Origin: Albidovulum sediminicola
GTDB taxonomy: Bacteria; Pseudomonadota; Alphaproteobacteria; Rhodobacterales; Rhodobacteraceae
Direction of reading: 5' to 3'
Assembly (NCBI RefSeq): GCF_025751575.1
Contig: NZ_JAOWLA010000007.1
Span: forward strand, 62,001 to 126,000
Length of the DNA stretch: 64,000 bases
Shown here one piece after another: positions 53,984-62,512 of this stretch. A program made the translations under genes and the position numbers. Position 1 is the stretch's first letter. Every line of letters begins with the position of its first letter. The notes under the pieces are model-generated. The model ran no database searches. It was not told the DNA's origin and saw only the letters and a program-made list of their open reading frames with translations.

Positions 53984-54001
53984 TTTTACCACTTGATAAA
54001 A
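53984..54001. promoter_or_regulatory. candidate RutR operator upstream of preT
   Basis: TTTTACCACTTGATAAAA is an imperfect palindrome that matches most positions of the RutR consensus TTGACCA-N2-TGGTCAA. It lies 49 bp upstream of the preT ATG, and rutR itself closes the preT-preA cluster. Inferred binding site for pyrimidine-responsive control. Confidence 0.55.
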
Positions 54002-54050
54002 AAAAGATTCAGTGGCAGCGTTCATGCTAAGAAACATAAGGGAGGTCACG

Positions 54051-55385
54051 ATGACCAACAGCCAGTTGACGCCGGGCGTTGCCGCCGGCCGGCTTGGCGC
54101 GGAGGATTATGCGCGCAACTTCGCCGACATCGCGCCGAAGCTTGACCCGCATGAGGCGCGCGTCGCGGCGGATCGCTGCTACTTCTGCCATGACGCGCCC
54201 TGCATGACGGCCTGCCCAACGTCGATCGACATTCCGCTTTTCATCCGCCAGATCGCGACCGGCACGCCCGAGGCCGCGGCGCGCACGATCCTGTCGCAGA
54301 ACATCCTGGGCGGCATGTGCGCCCGCGTCTGCCCGACCGAGACGCTTTGCGAAGAGGTCTGCGTGCGCGAAACCGCAGAGGGCAAGCCGGTGGAGATCGG
54401 CAGGCTTCAGCGTTTCGCCACCGATACGCTGATGGACCAGGGCGCCCAGCCCTTCACCCGCGCGGCCCCGACGGGCAAGCGTGTCGCTGTCGTGGGCGCC
54501 GGGCCTGCGGGCCTCTCCGCCGCGCACCGGCTGGCGATGAAGGGCCACGCCGTCACGATCTTTGATGCGCGCGCCAAGGCAGGCGGGCTGAACGAATACG
54601 GGATCGCCAGCTACAAGGCCGCAGGCGGCTTCGCCCAGGCGGAGGTCGAGTGGCTGTTGGGCATCGGTGGCATCGTCGTGGAACATGGCAAGGCACTTGG
54701 CCGGGACATCACGCTGGAGGGGCTGCGGGCCGACTTCGACGCTGTCTTCCTGGGCATGGGCCTGGCCGGGGTCAACGCGCTGCGCGCCGAGGGCGAGGAT
54801 CGCGAGGGCGTTGCCAATGCCGTCGATTTCATTGCCGAGCTGCGGCAGGCCGGCGATCTGTCCGCGCTCCCCGTGGGGCGCGATGTCGTGGTGATCGGCG
54901 GCGGCATGACGGCGGTGGATGCCGCCGTTCAGTCCAAGCTTCTGGGCGCGGAAAACGTCACGATCGTCTATCGCCGGGGCAAGGAAAGGATGAGCGCGTC
55001 CGAATACGAACAGGATCACGCCACCCAGACGGGCGTTCGCATCATCCACCACGCGGCCCCCGTCGCCGTCCATGGCAACGGCACGGCGCGCGAGGTGGAG
55101 TTCGCCTATACCGAGGACGCAGCCGAGGGGCTCAAACTTTCCTCCGAGACCTTTCGGCTGCGCGCCGATCAGGTCTTCAAGGCCATCGGCCAGACGCTGA
55201 AGGGTGCGCCCGAAGGGCTCGTGATCGAGGGCGGCAAGATCGCCGTGACGGGGCCGGGCCGAACCTCGGTCAAAGGCGTCTGGGCGGGCGGCGACTGCGC
55301 GGCGGGGGGCGAGGACCTGACCGTCACCGCAGTGGCCGAGGGCCGCGATGCGGCAGAAGACATTCACGCAAGCCTGATGGCATGA
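54051..55385 (+). CDS. preT: NAD-dependent dihydropyrimidine dehydrogenase subunit PreT
   Basis: 444 residues of the GltD-like flavoprotein family. N-terminal cysteine clusters for [4Fe-4S] binding (CYFCHDAPCMTACP and CARVCPTETLCEEVC) are followed by FAD (VAVVGAGPAGLSAAHRLA) and NAD (VVIGGGMTAVDAA) Rossmann motifs. It oxidises NADH and passes electrons to PreA for reduction of uracil and thymine. A strong AGGGAGG precedes the ATG at 54051. preA follows after 12 bp. Confidence 0.92.
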   Translation: MTNSQLTPGVAAGRLGAEDYARNFADIAPKLDPHEARVAADRCYFCHDAPCMTACPTSIDIPLFIRQIATGTPEAAARTILSQNILGGMCARVCPTETLCEEVCVRETAEGKPVEIGRLQRFATDTLMDQGAQPFTRAAPTGKRVAVVGAGPAGLSAAHRLAMKGHAVTIFDARAKAGGLNEYGIASYKAAGGFAQAEVEWLLGIGGIVVEHGKALGRDITLEGLRADFDAVFLGMGLAGVNALRAEGEDREGVANAVDFIAELRQAGDLSALPVGRDVVVIGGGMTAVDAAVQSKLLGAENVTIVYRRGKERMSASEYEQDHATQTGVRIIHHAAPVAVHGNGTAREVEFAYTEDAAEGLKLSSETFRLRADQVFKAIGQTLKGAPEGLVIEGGKIAVTGPGRTSVKGVWAGGDCAAGGEDLTVTAVAEGRDAAEDIHASLMA

Positions 55386-55397
55386 CGGGAGGCGAAG

Positions 55398-56699
55398 ATG
55401 GCTGATCTGACGACGAATTTCATCGGGATCAAATCCCCCAACCCGTTCTGGCTGGCCTCTGCCCCGCCGACCGACAAGGAATACAATGTCCGCCGGGCCT
55501 TCGAGGCCGGATGGGGCGGGGTGGTGTGGAAGACGCTCGGGTCCGAAGGACCGCCGGTCGTCAACGTGAACGGCCCGCGCTATGGCGTCATCCACGGCGC
55601 GGACCGCCGCGTTCTGGGCATCAACAACATTGAACTGATCACCGACCGCCCGCTTGAGGTGAACCTGCGGGAGATCAAGTCGGTCAAGCGCGATTATCCC
55701 GACCGGGCGCTGGTCATCAGCCTGATGGTGCCTTGTGACGAGGAAAGCTGGAAGGACATTCTTCGCCGGGTGGAGGATACCGGCGCGGACGGGGTCGAGT
55801 TGAACTTCGGCTGCCCGCATGGGATGGCCGAACGCGGCATGGGCTCCGCCGTGGGGCAGGTCCCGGAATATATCGAGATGGTGACGCGCTGGGTGAAGCA
55901 ATACAGCCGCATGCCCTGCATCGTGAAGCTGACCCCGAACATCACCGACATCCGCCGCCCGGCCGAGGCCGCCAAGCGCGGGGGGGCGGATGCCGTGTCG
56001 CTGATCAACACCATCAACTCGATCACCAGCGTCAACCTCGACAGTTTCGCGCCCGAACCCACCATCGATGGCAAGGGCACCCACGGCGGCTATTGCGGCC
56101 CGGCGGTGAAGCCCATCGCGCTGAACATGGTCGCCGAGATCGCCCGATCCGCCGAGACCCGCGGTCTGCCCATTTCCGGCATCGGCGGTGTCACGACCTG
56201 GCGCGACGCCGCCGAGTTCATGGCACTGGGCGCGGGCAACGTGCAGGTCTGCACCGCCGCCATGACCTATGGCTTTAAGATCGTGCAGGAAATGATCTCG
56301 GGCCTCAGCCAGTACATGGACGAAAAGGGGATGACCTCCACGGCCGAGCTCGTCGGGCTCGCGGTGCCGAACGTGACCGACTGGCAGTACCTCAACCTCA
56401 ACTACGTCACCAAGGCGGTGATCGATCAGGACGCCTGCATCAAGTGCGGCCGCTGCTACGCGGCCTGCGAGGATACCAGTCACCAGGCGATCGCGATGTC
56501 CGAAGACCGCACCTTTTCCGTCAAGGAAGACGAATGCGTGGCCTGCAACCTGTGCGTCGATGTCTGCCCGGTCGAGGGCTGCATCAGCATGCGCGAACTT
56601 GCCCTCGGAGAGCTTGACGAGCGCACCGGCAACAAGGTCGGCACCTACGCCAACTGGACGACGCATCCGAACAACCCCTCCGCGCAGGCGGCAGAGTAG
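55398..56699 (+). CDS. preA: NAD-dependent dihydropyrimidine dehydrogenase subunit PreA
   Basis: 433 residues. FMN-binding dihydroorotate-dehydrogenase-like barrel (NPFWLASAPPTDKEYNVRRAFEAGWGGVVWKT, ELNFGCPHGMAERGMG, GIGGVTTWRDAAEFMALGA) with a C-terminal ferredoxin domain (CIKCGRCYAAC and CVACNLCVDVCPVEGC). Reduces uracil/thymine to the dihydro forms, the first step of reductive pyrimidine breakdown. Dihydropyrimidinase is not in this window. Confidence 0.95.
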   Translation: MADLTTNFIGIKSPNPFWLASAPPTDKEYNVRRAFEAGWGGVVWKTLGSEGPPVVNVNGPRYGVIHGADRRVLGINNIELITDRPLEVNLREIKSVKRDYPDRALVISLMVPCDEESWKDILRRVEDTGADGVELNFGCPHGMAERGMGSAVGQVPEYIEMVTRWVKQYSRMPCIVKLTPNITDIRRPAEAAKRGGADAVSLINTINSITSVNLDSFAPEPTIDGKGTHGGYCGPAVKPIALNMVAEIARSAETRGLPISGIGGVTTWRDAAEFMALGAGNVQVCTAAMTYGFKIVQEMISGLSQYMDEKGMTSTAELVGLAVPNVTDWQYLNLNYVTKAVIDQDACIKCGRCYAACEDTSHQAIAMSEDRTFSVKEDECVACNLCVDVCPVEGCISMRELALGELDERTGNKVGTYANWTTHPNNPSAQAAE

Positions 56700-56712
56700 G
56701 TTCGGTTGCCAA

Positions 56713-56744
56713 GGCACCGGGGTCGGCCCTGCGGTCCCGGTGCC
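56713..56744. terminator. bidirectional hairpin between preA and rutR
   Basis: 9-bp perfect stem GGCACCGGG/CCCGGTGCC with a 14-base loop in the 57-bp gap between the convergent preA and rutR genes. No T-run on either side; plausible bidirectional terminator. Confidence 0.5.
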
Positions 56745-56756
56745 TGCCCCTCGGTC

Positions 56757-57380
56757 TCAGGGCGCCAGAAGCTTGGTGAACAGCAGATCGAGGAAATCCT
56801 GCGCTTCCGCATAGGGGTCATGGCCCTCGCCCAATACCGCGCGCACCTGCACCTCGAAATCCGCATAGTGCTGGGTCAGCGCCCAGATCGCGAAGATCAG
56901 GTGCTTCGGCGGCAGATCCGCGATCCGGCCCTCGGCCGCCCATTGCTGCAAGACCGCCGATTTTTCATCCACCAGCGCCTTCAGATCGCTGCCCAGAACC
57001 TCCGTCAGGCGGGGCGCGCCCTGAAGGACCTCATTCGCGAAAAGCCTGCTTTCGCGCGGGAAATCGCGGCTTAGCTCAAGCTTTCGGCGCACGTAGCCGA
57101 GGATTTCCGCCTTCGGATCGCCCGCCGGATCGAGGTCACGCAGCGGATCGAGCCAGGTGTCGAGCAGCCGCGACAGCAGGTCGAGGTGAATAGCCTCCTT
57201 CGAGGGGAAATAGTAAAGCAGGTTGGGCTTCGACAGGCCCGCAAGCTCGGCGATCTGATCCAGTGTCGCGCCCCGGAAACCCCGCTGGGAAAAGACATCC
57301 AGCGCCGCCTCCCGGATCAGCTCCCGGTTGCGTTTCTGGATGCGCGTCTTGGTGCGCGTTTGTTGCAGTTCCTGGTTCAA
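56757..57380 (-). CDS. rutR: TetR-family regulator RutR
   Basis: 207 residues from a TTG start at 57380, chosen because GGAG lies six bases upstream and the protein then begins NQELQQTRTKTRIQKRNR. There is no ATG near this position. The TetR helix-turn-helix (AALDVFSQRGFRGATLDQIAELAGLSKPNLLYYF) and the C-terminal domain FAIWALTQHYADFEVQVRAVLG match RutR, the uracil/thymine-responsive regulator. It is convergent with preTA, which it probably controls through the site upstream of preT. Confidence 0.85.
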   Translation of the reverse strand: MNQELQQTRTKTRIQKRNRELIREAALDVFSQRGFRGATLDQIAELAGLSKPNLLYYFPSKEAIHLDLLSRLLDTWLDPLRDLDPAGDPKAEILGYVRRKLELSRDFPRESRLFANEVLQGAPRLTEVLGSDLKALVDEKSAVLQQWAAEGRIADLPPKHLIFAIWALTQHYADFEVQVRAVLGEGHDPYAEAQDFLDLLFTKLLAP

Positions 57381-57614
57381 AACCGTCTCCGAAGGGGCGT
57401 CTGCGAAGGATATACCGTTCAAAGGTCCGGGCCAACCCGCTATGGCGCCCCCAAACGAGAACCCGGACCTTCGCCGGGTCCTCTCGCCCCTGCCAAGAGG
57501 CCAAGGGGCGAGATCGCGCCAGCGCTCGTTTCCGATGGGCTGAGCGGCGTCCCCAACGGTTGCAAAACAGCTTCGTGCGTGGGATGAAGGCCTAGAGCCC
57601 TCAAGTGCTGGCGG

Positions 57615-58817
57615 ATGGGCGCGCCCCGGGCGTTCGCCCGAAAACGACAAGAAACCGAGGCCGCGGAAGTCGCGTTGTCGAGCGCTAAGGGACGGGTGAT
57701 ATTGATCAACAAGATGGAAGAGGTCCTGACCGACAGGATCGTCGAACTGGACAACGCCATCGTGGTTCCGCGGGCCGCAAACGGCACCAATGCCGCTGCC
57801 CAGAAATCGGGCGTCTTCGATTCAGACGGGGCCTTTGTCCGTGAAAGTGTGACCTTCCGGAAGGTCGGGCAATTCAACTCCGAGCCCGACTTCCCGAAGG
57901 AGAACGACATTCGCTTCCTCAAGGGCCGCTACATGTACGGTGGCGTGTTATTTGGCCACTTTGGCCATTTCCTGGTGGACTCGCTCGCGCGGATCTGGGC
58001 CGTTTGCGAACTCGGCGACAAGATCGATGGGATCGTCTTTACCCCCAAGACGAACGCCGGCGACCTTCAAAGGGTCGCGCGCGTGCAAAGACGTATCGTG
58101 CAGGCCCTTGGTGTCCCGCATCCGATCATCAACACGGCGCACCCCCTCAGGGTCGAAAAGCTCTATGTTCCAAGCCAGGGGATCGGCCTTGACGACTGGG
58201 GCGTCGGCAGTCCCGGCTTTCATCGCTTCGTTCGCGAACAGGGCGGACGCAAGGGGGCTCCCGAAGGGCGCCGGAAACTCTATCTCTCGCGGTCCGCCCT
58301 ACCCAGGCAGCGCGCCAGCTACCTCTCCGAAAAGATCCTGGAGAGCCATCTGGAGGACGAAGGCTACACCGTCATTCATCCACAGCAGCATTCGATCGAG
58401 GAGCAGATAGCGCTTTATCGCGCGGCGGAATATGTCATCTCCCCCGACGGATCGCCCCTGCATCTTCTAGCCTATGTCGGAGCCCAGAACCTGAAGGTCG
58501 CCGTCATCGCCCGGCGCAGCGCGGAGACGAACCTGATCTTCGAACAGCAGCTCCGCGCTTTTCACGACTGCCATGTGGTGACGTTGAACTGCCTGGTCAA
58601 CGATTGGGTGCCCACGAGTTCGCCGCGCCCGGGACGCTCCTCCTGGGGGGAATTCGACATGAAGCTTCTATATACTTCCCTGAAGGATGCGAACTTCATA
58701 TCAGGGGACAAGCCTTGGGGCCCGGTCCCGGAGGAGGCGCTGAACGAAGAACTGGCGACGATCGAAGCGGTCGAGGGCCAGAAGTATCACCGCTATGTCC
58801 CAGGGCTGCGGCCATGA
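57615..58817 (+). CDS. glycosyltransferase family 61-like protein (DUF563)
   Basis: 400 residues from ATG 57615. The start is uncertain: GTG 57696 and ATG 57714 are alternatives, and homologous sequence seems to begin near MEEVLTDRIVELD. Family features are GGVLFGHFGHFLVDSLARIWAV and the nucleotide-sugar site region VISPDGSPLHLLAYVG. No signal peptide or membrane helix is visible. Base composition looks less GC-rich than in neighbouring genes. Followed by a methyltransferase-TPR gene, probably as an operon. The glycan target is unknown. Confidence 0.72.
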   Translation: MGAPRAFARKRQETEAAEVALSSAKGRVILINKMEEVLTDRIVELDNAIVVPRAANGTNAAAQKSGVFDSDGAFVRESVTFRKVGQFNSEPDFPKENDIRFLKGRYMYGGVLFGHFGHFLVDSLARIWAVCELGDKIDGIVFTPKTNAGDLQRVARVQRRIVQALGVPHPIINTAHPLRVEKLYVPSQGIGLDDWGVGSPGFHRFVREQGGRKGAPEGRRKLYLSRSALPRQRASYLSEKILESHLEDEGYTVIHPQQHSIEEQIALYRAAEYVISPDGSPLHLLAYVGAQNLKVAVIARRSAETNLIFEQQLRAFHDCHVVTLNCLVNDWVPTSSPRPGRSSWGEFDMKLLYTSLKDANFISGDKPWGPVPEEALNEELATIEAVEGQKYHRYVPGLRP

Positions 58818-58891
58818 GCGGTTTCGGGCGATCCCCCCGGCCGATGCCCACGACCGCACGCCGGAAGGTCGATGCGATGTGAAGTGCAAGG

Positions 58892-60874
58892 ATGCGCGTG
58901 GGCGCGGGGGCAAAGACTGCGCCCGCGGCTGGCGTGAAACCAGATAAGGCGATGGAAACCCAAGGAATGTTTGACGAACTGACGCGATTGGCGATTGTGC
59001 ATGGTGCGGACAAGTTTGGATATCACGATTACACGCCCAATTATTTCAAGCTGTTCCACGGTCGCAGGGAAGAGCCGCTGAAGCTTCTCGAAATCGGCGT
59101 CGGCGGATATGGCGACGACGATCGTGGCGGCTACTCGCTGCGAATGTGGCGCGACTTCTTCCCCAACGCCGAGATCGTCGGCATCGATATCCATGCCAAG
59201 AACCTGGATGTCGGACCTCGGGTGACGATTTGTCAAGGCAGCCAGGTCGATGAGGCGTTTCTGAGGCAGCTCGTGCTGGACCACGGACCCTTCGACATCA
59301 TCGTGGATGACGGCAGCCACTTCAACGAACATGTGGTCGAATCCTACCGCATCCTTTTCCCGACACTGCGCCCCGGCGGCATCTACGTTGCCGAAGATGT
59401 CCAGACGGCTTTTCGCGAAAACCGTGGCGGGTCGCTGACCTTGGAGGCGCCCAACAGCATCGCCTATTTTGCCGACATTCAGTGCAGCATGGGCCGCGCC
59501 ACGGGCAGCGAGCTCAGCGACGAGGTGGTGGCCGTCGAGCGGTTCCACAACATGATCGCGCTTCACAAGGCGTCGAAGGATACCCCACCGCCCGGCGTCA
59601 TCACGTCCAACCGGCTCGGACAGGTGCAGGGGCCGGACGATGGCCCCGCACGCATCCTTTTCGTCGGCAGCGAAGGCGCAGAAACTGGACGGGCTTGGAC
59701 GAAAGCGTGGTCCGACCTCTTCCGGACATCGCTGGAGGCGTTTCTTGATCCGAAGGATATCGATCAGGCCATCTTCTTCGGGGATTACGACAAGTTCGAC
59801 CTGATCGTCTGCAATTTGCCGGCTTTTGGCTTCTGGGACCGGACGGATGTTCCCGATTTCTTCGGCCTGCTGGAAACGGACGGGGTTCTGGTGTGCCTGA
59901 CCGGCGCGATGGAGGAAGCGCGGCTGGCGCCCTCCGCCCCGTTGATGAAGATGGCTAGACAGCTTTTTGTCGAGGTCGACCATCTGGAGATGCTCGCCAA
60001 CTACCCGACGGCCGAGGTCGGCCCCCTTGCCGGAGACCTGCAATCGATCGAGCGCTACGGCGACGGGTTCCTGTTCTACAAGGCCGATAATACCTACCCC
60101 TCCAACTTCGCGTTCAACTTCCGGCATCCGCGTGTCCGCGCGGCCGTCGACCACATCGACGCCGTGCTGGCGGAGGAGTGGACAGAGGACGGGTTGTTGC
60201 AGGCCGCCGACATGATGCGGCGCACGCGCCAGAACGAGCGGACCCAGCGCTATGTCGCGAAGATCTTCGAACAGGGCGCGACCCGGCGGATGTCGTTTCT
60301 TCTGGCGGCGGACATGGCCCGGGAAGCGGGCGATATCGAAAGGATGAACGCCATCCACCGGCAGGGCTACGAGGCCTTCCCTGGCGAGTTCCGCTTTGCC
60401 TTGCGGCTGGCTGAACTGGAAACGAAGGGCGGAAACCTCGACAAGGCCGAGGAGATCCTTCGCCGGGCGATTGCCCGCAGGCCGAGGGTCAGACAGTTGC
60501 ACGCGTCCCTGACCGGGGTGCTGCGGAGGCAGAAGCGCTGGGCGGAGGCGTTGGAGGCCAATGCCCGATCGATCCGGCTGCACCCCCGACCCGAACGCCC
60601 GGCGCTGACCCTGCTGCAAGCGGAGATGCACCAGCTTCTCGGAAACGCTGCGGCGGCGCGGCGCGAGGTCCTTCGCGGCATCGCCGATGTGGATACCCAC
60701 GCGCCATCCTATCGCATGCTGTGCAGCCTTGAGATGACGGACGGCAACCACAAGGCCGCAGCCGACGCCATCGACAGGGCCCTGCAGCTTGACCCGAACA
60801 ATGCCGAATACCAGGCGCTCAAGGCGTCCTTGGCGGGAACGGACCGGGCAAGAGCCGCCGCCCCGCAGCGCTGA
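58892..60874 (+). CDS. MycE/TylE-like SAM methyltransferase fused to a TPR region
   Basis: 660 residues from ATG 58892; GTG 58898 (with AAGGA five bases upstream), ATG 58952 and ATG 58967 are alternatives. The N-terminal domain resembles macrocin/mycinamicin sugar O-methyltransferases: ADKFGYHDYTPNYFKLF, KLLEIGVGGYGDDDRGGYSL, EIVGIDIHA, IIVDDGSHFNEHVVESYR and GGIYVAEDVQTAF, with the acidic metal-binding residues. A central domain (about residues 250-410) looks like a degenerate second Rossmann fold without a glycine-rich loop. The last 220 residues form TPR-like helices (LDKAEEILRRAIARRP, DAIDRALQLDPNNAEY). Likely methylates a glycan made with the adjacent glycosyltransferase; inferred. Confidence 0.7.
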   Translation: MRVGAGAKTAPAAGVKPDKAMETQGMFDELTRLAIVHGADKFGYHDYTPNYFKLFHGRREEPLKLLEIGVGGYGDDDRGGYSLRMWRDFFPNAEIVGIDIHAKNLDVGPRVTICQGSQVDEAFLRQLVLDHGPFDIIVDDGSHFNEHVVESYRILFPTLRPGGIYVAEDVQTAFRENRGGSLTLEAPNSIAYFADIQCSMGRATGSELSDEVVAVERFHNMIALHKASKDTPPPGVITSNRLGQVQGPDDGPARILFVGSEGAETGRAWTKAWSDLFRTSLEAFLDPKDIDQAIFFGDYDKFDLIVCNLPAFGFWDRTDVPDFFGLLETDGVLVCLTGAMEEARLAPSAPLMKMARQLFVEVDHLEMLANYPTAEVGPLAGDLQSIERYGDGFLFYKADNTYPSNFAFNFRHPRVRAAVDHIDAVLAEEWTEDGLLQAADMMRRTRQNERTQRYVAKIFEQGATRRMSFLLAADMAREAGDIERMNAIHRQGYEAFPGEFRFALRLAELETKGGNLDKAEEILRRAIARRPRVRQLHASLTGVLRRQKRWAEALEANARSIRLHPRPERPALTLLQAEMHQLLGNAAAARREVLRGIADVDTHAPSYRMLCSLEMTDGNHKAAADAIDRALQLDPNNAEYQALKASLAGTDRARAAAPQR

Positions 60875-61012
60875 ACGATGGCCCGGCGAGCGGCCGGGAT
60901 GCGGGGCATCGCGCGCCGGTGATGGTCCTGCGATTGCATCGGCTCCTGAGGGCCGGGCTCCGGTTCGGCCCCTATTGACAGGCCTGCGCACCCGCATCAT
61001 GCCTTCGGTGTC

Positions 61013-62461
61013 ATGATCGACCTGGGACCTGTCGGATATGTGATCGGCCTTATCATCTCGGTTCTCGGGATGACCATGCTTGTTCCGTTCACGGTTGACT
61101 GGGTGACCGGGGACGGCAACGCGCAGGCCTTTCTGGAGGCGGCGCTGATCGCCACCATGGCGGGGCTTCTGACGACGCTGGCTTGCCAGAACCGTGCCGG
61201 GCGCAGCCTGACGGTCCGGCAGGCCTTCCTTCTGACGATCGGGATCTGGCTTCTGGTGCCGCTGTTCGGGGCCTTGCCGCTGGTCATCGGCGCGCCCGAG
61301 GTCCGCCTGATCGACGCCTATTTCGAGGCGGTGTCCGGCATCACCACGACCGGGGCCTCGGTCTTCGTCGATATCGACAGCCTGCCCATCGGGGTGCATC
61401 TGTGGCGGGCGATGCTGAACTGGCTGGGCGGGCTCGGGATCGCCTTCATCGCGATGATCTTCCTGCCGATCATGCGCGTCGGCGGCATGCAGTTCTTTCG
61501 CACCGAGGGCTTCGACACCTTTGGCAAGGTCCTGCCGCGTGCGACCGACATCGCGGGGCAGCTGTTCTTCGTCTACGTGTCGCTGACACTGGCCTGCATG
61601 GGCAGCTACGCCGCCCTTGGCATGCCCGCCGCGGAGGCTGTGGAACATGCGCTGGCCACCATCGCGACGGGCGGCTTTTCGCCGCGCGCGGCCTCCTTCG
61701 CCGACTACTCCGCCGCGATCCACTACGCCACGGCGCTTTTCATGCTGCTGGGAAGCCTACCCTACATTCGCTACGTCCAGATCATGCAGGGCAGCGTCAG
61801 GCCGCTCTGGCGCGACGCGCAGGTCCGGGCCTACCTGGGCTGGATCGCGGTGGCGGTGGTGTCAGTCGGCCTCTGGCGGGTGGCGACCTCGGGCCAAGCG
61901 GTGGAGGGCGCGTTTCGCGAAAGCCTGTTCAACCTTATCTCGATCATGTCGAGCACAGGGTTCGGCATGGGCACCTTCCCGGCCTGGGGCAGTTTTGCGA
62001 TCGTCGTGGCGATGTGGCTGGGCGTGATCGGCGCCTGTTCGGGGTCGAGCGCGGCGGGGCTGTCGGTCTTCCGCGTGCAACTGATGTTCGCGACCCTTCA
62101 CCAGCAGATCCGACGCATCCACGCCCCGCACCGCGTTGCCCCGATCCGCTATCAGGGCCGGTCGGTCGATATGGACACGATCGACGCCATGGTCCTTTAC
62201 CTGGGGGCCTATATCCTGACCTTCGGCGTCGTCGCCGTGCTGATCCTGCAAAGCGGGGTGGATTTCGAAAGCGCGGTCTTTGCCTCCTGGACCTCGATCG
62301 GCAACATCGGCTACGGGCTTGGCCCCATGCTCGCCCGGACCGGGACCTTCATCGATTTTCCCGACGCGGCGAAGCTTCTGATGATCCTTGCGATGATCAT
62401 GGGCCGGCTGTCGCTTCTGGCGGTTTTCGTCGTCATCCTGCCGCGCTTCTGGCGTGCCTGA
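61013..62461 (+). CDS. trkH: TrkH-family potassium uptake protein (copy 1)
   Basis: 482 residues, highly hydrophobic. Four pore-loop segments with the K+ filter glycines are visible: SGITTTGAS, ATIATGGFS, SIMSSTGFG and TSIGNIGYG. It forms the membrane channel of the Trk system, normally gated by TrkA, which is not in this window. A second trkH-like gene follows after 51 bp; both proteins have the same length and similar N-termini (GPVGYVIGLIISVLGMTML here). Confidence 0.92.
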   Translation: MIDLGPVGYVIGLIISVLGMTMLVPFTVDWVTGDGNAQAFLEAALIATMAGLLTTLACQNRAGRSLTVRQAFLLTIGIWLLVPLFGALPLVIGAPEVRLIDAYFEAVSGITTTGASVFVDIDSLPIGVHLWRAMLNWLGGLGIAFIAMIFLPIMRVGGMQFFRTEGFDTFGKVLPRATDIAGQLFFVYVSLTLACMGSYAALGMPAAEAVEHALATIATGGFSPRAASFADYSAAIHYATALFMLLGSLPYIRYVQIMQGSVRPLWRDAQVRAYLGWIAVAVVSVGLWRVATSGQAVEGAFRESLFNLISIMSSTGFGMGTFPAWGSFAIVVAMWLGVIGACSGSSAAGLSVFRVQLMFATLHQQIRRIHAPHRVAPIRYQGRSVDMDTIDAMVLYLGAYILTFGVVAVLILQSGVDFESAVFASWTSIGNIGYGLGPMLARTGTFIDFPDAAKLLMILAMIMGRLSLLAVFVVILPRFWRA

Positions 62462-62512
62462 GGCCCACGGGCCGGGGCTTGACAGTCCCCGCCCGGTGGA
62501 AGAGCTTTCGCC

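Noticed and set aside
54027-56717. 896-codon open frame on the minus strand
   Set aside because: Lies wholly opposite preT and preA, both of which have clear cofactor motifs.
57381-57650. N-terminal extension of rutR in an open frame
   Set aside because: No family similarity in the extension, and a TTG with well-placed GGAG fits the conserved RutR N-terminus.
58793-61723. 976-codon open frame on the minus strand
   Set aside because: Runs antisense across two recognisable genes and part of trkH, with low-complexity basic translation and no motifs.
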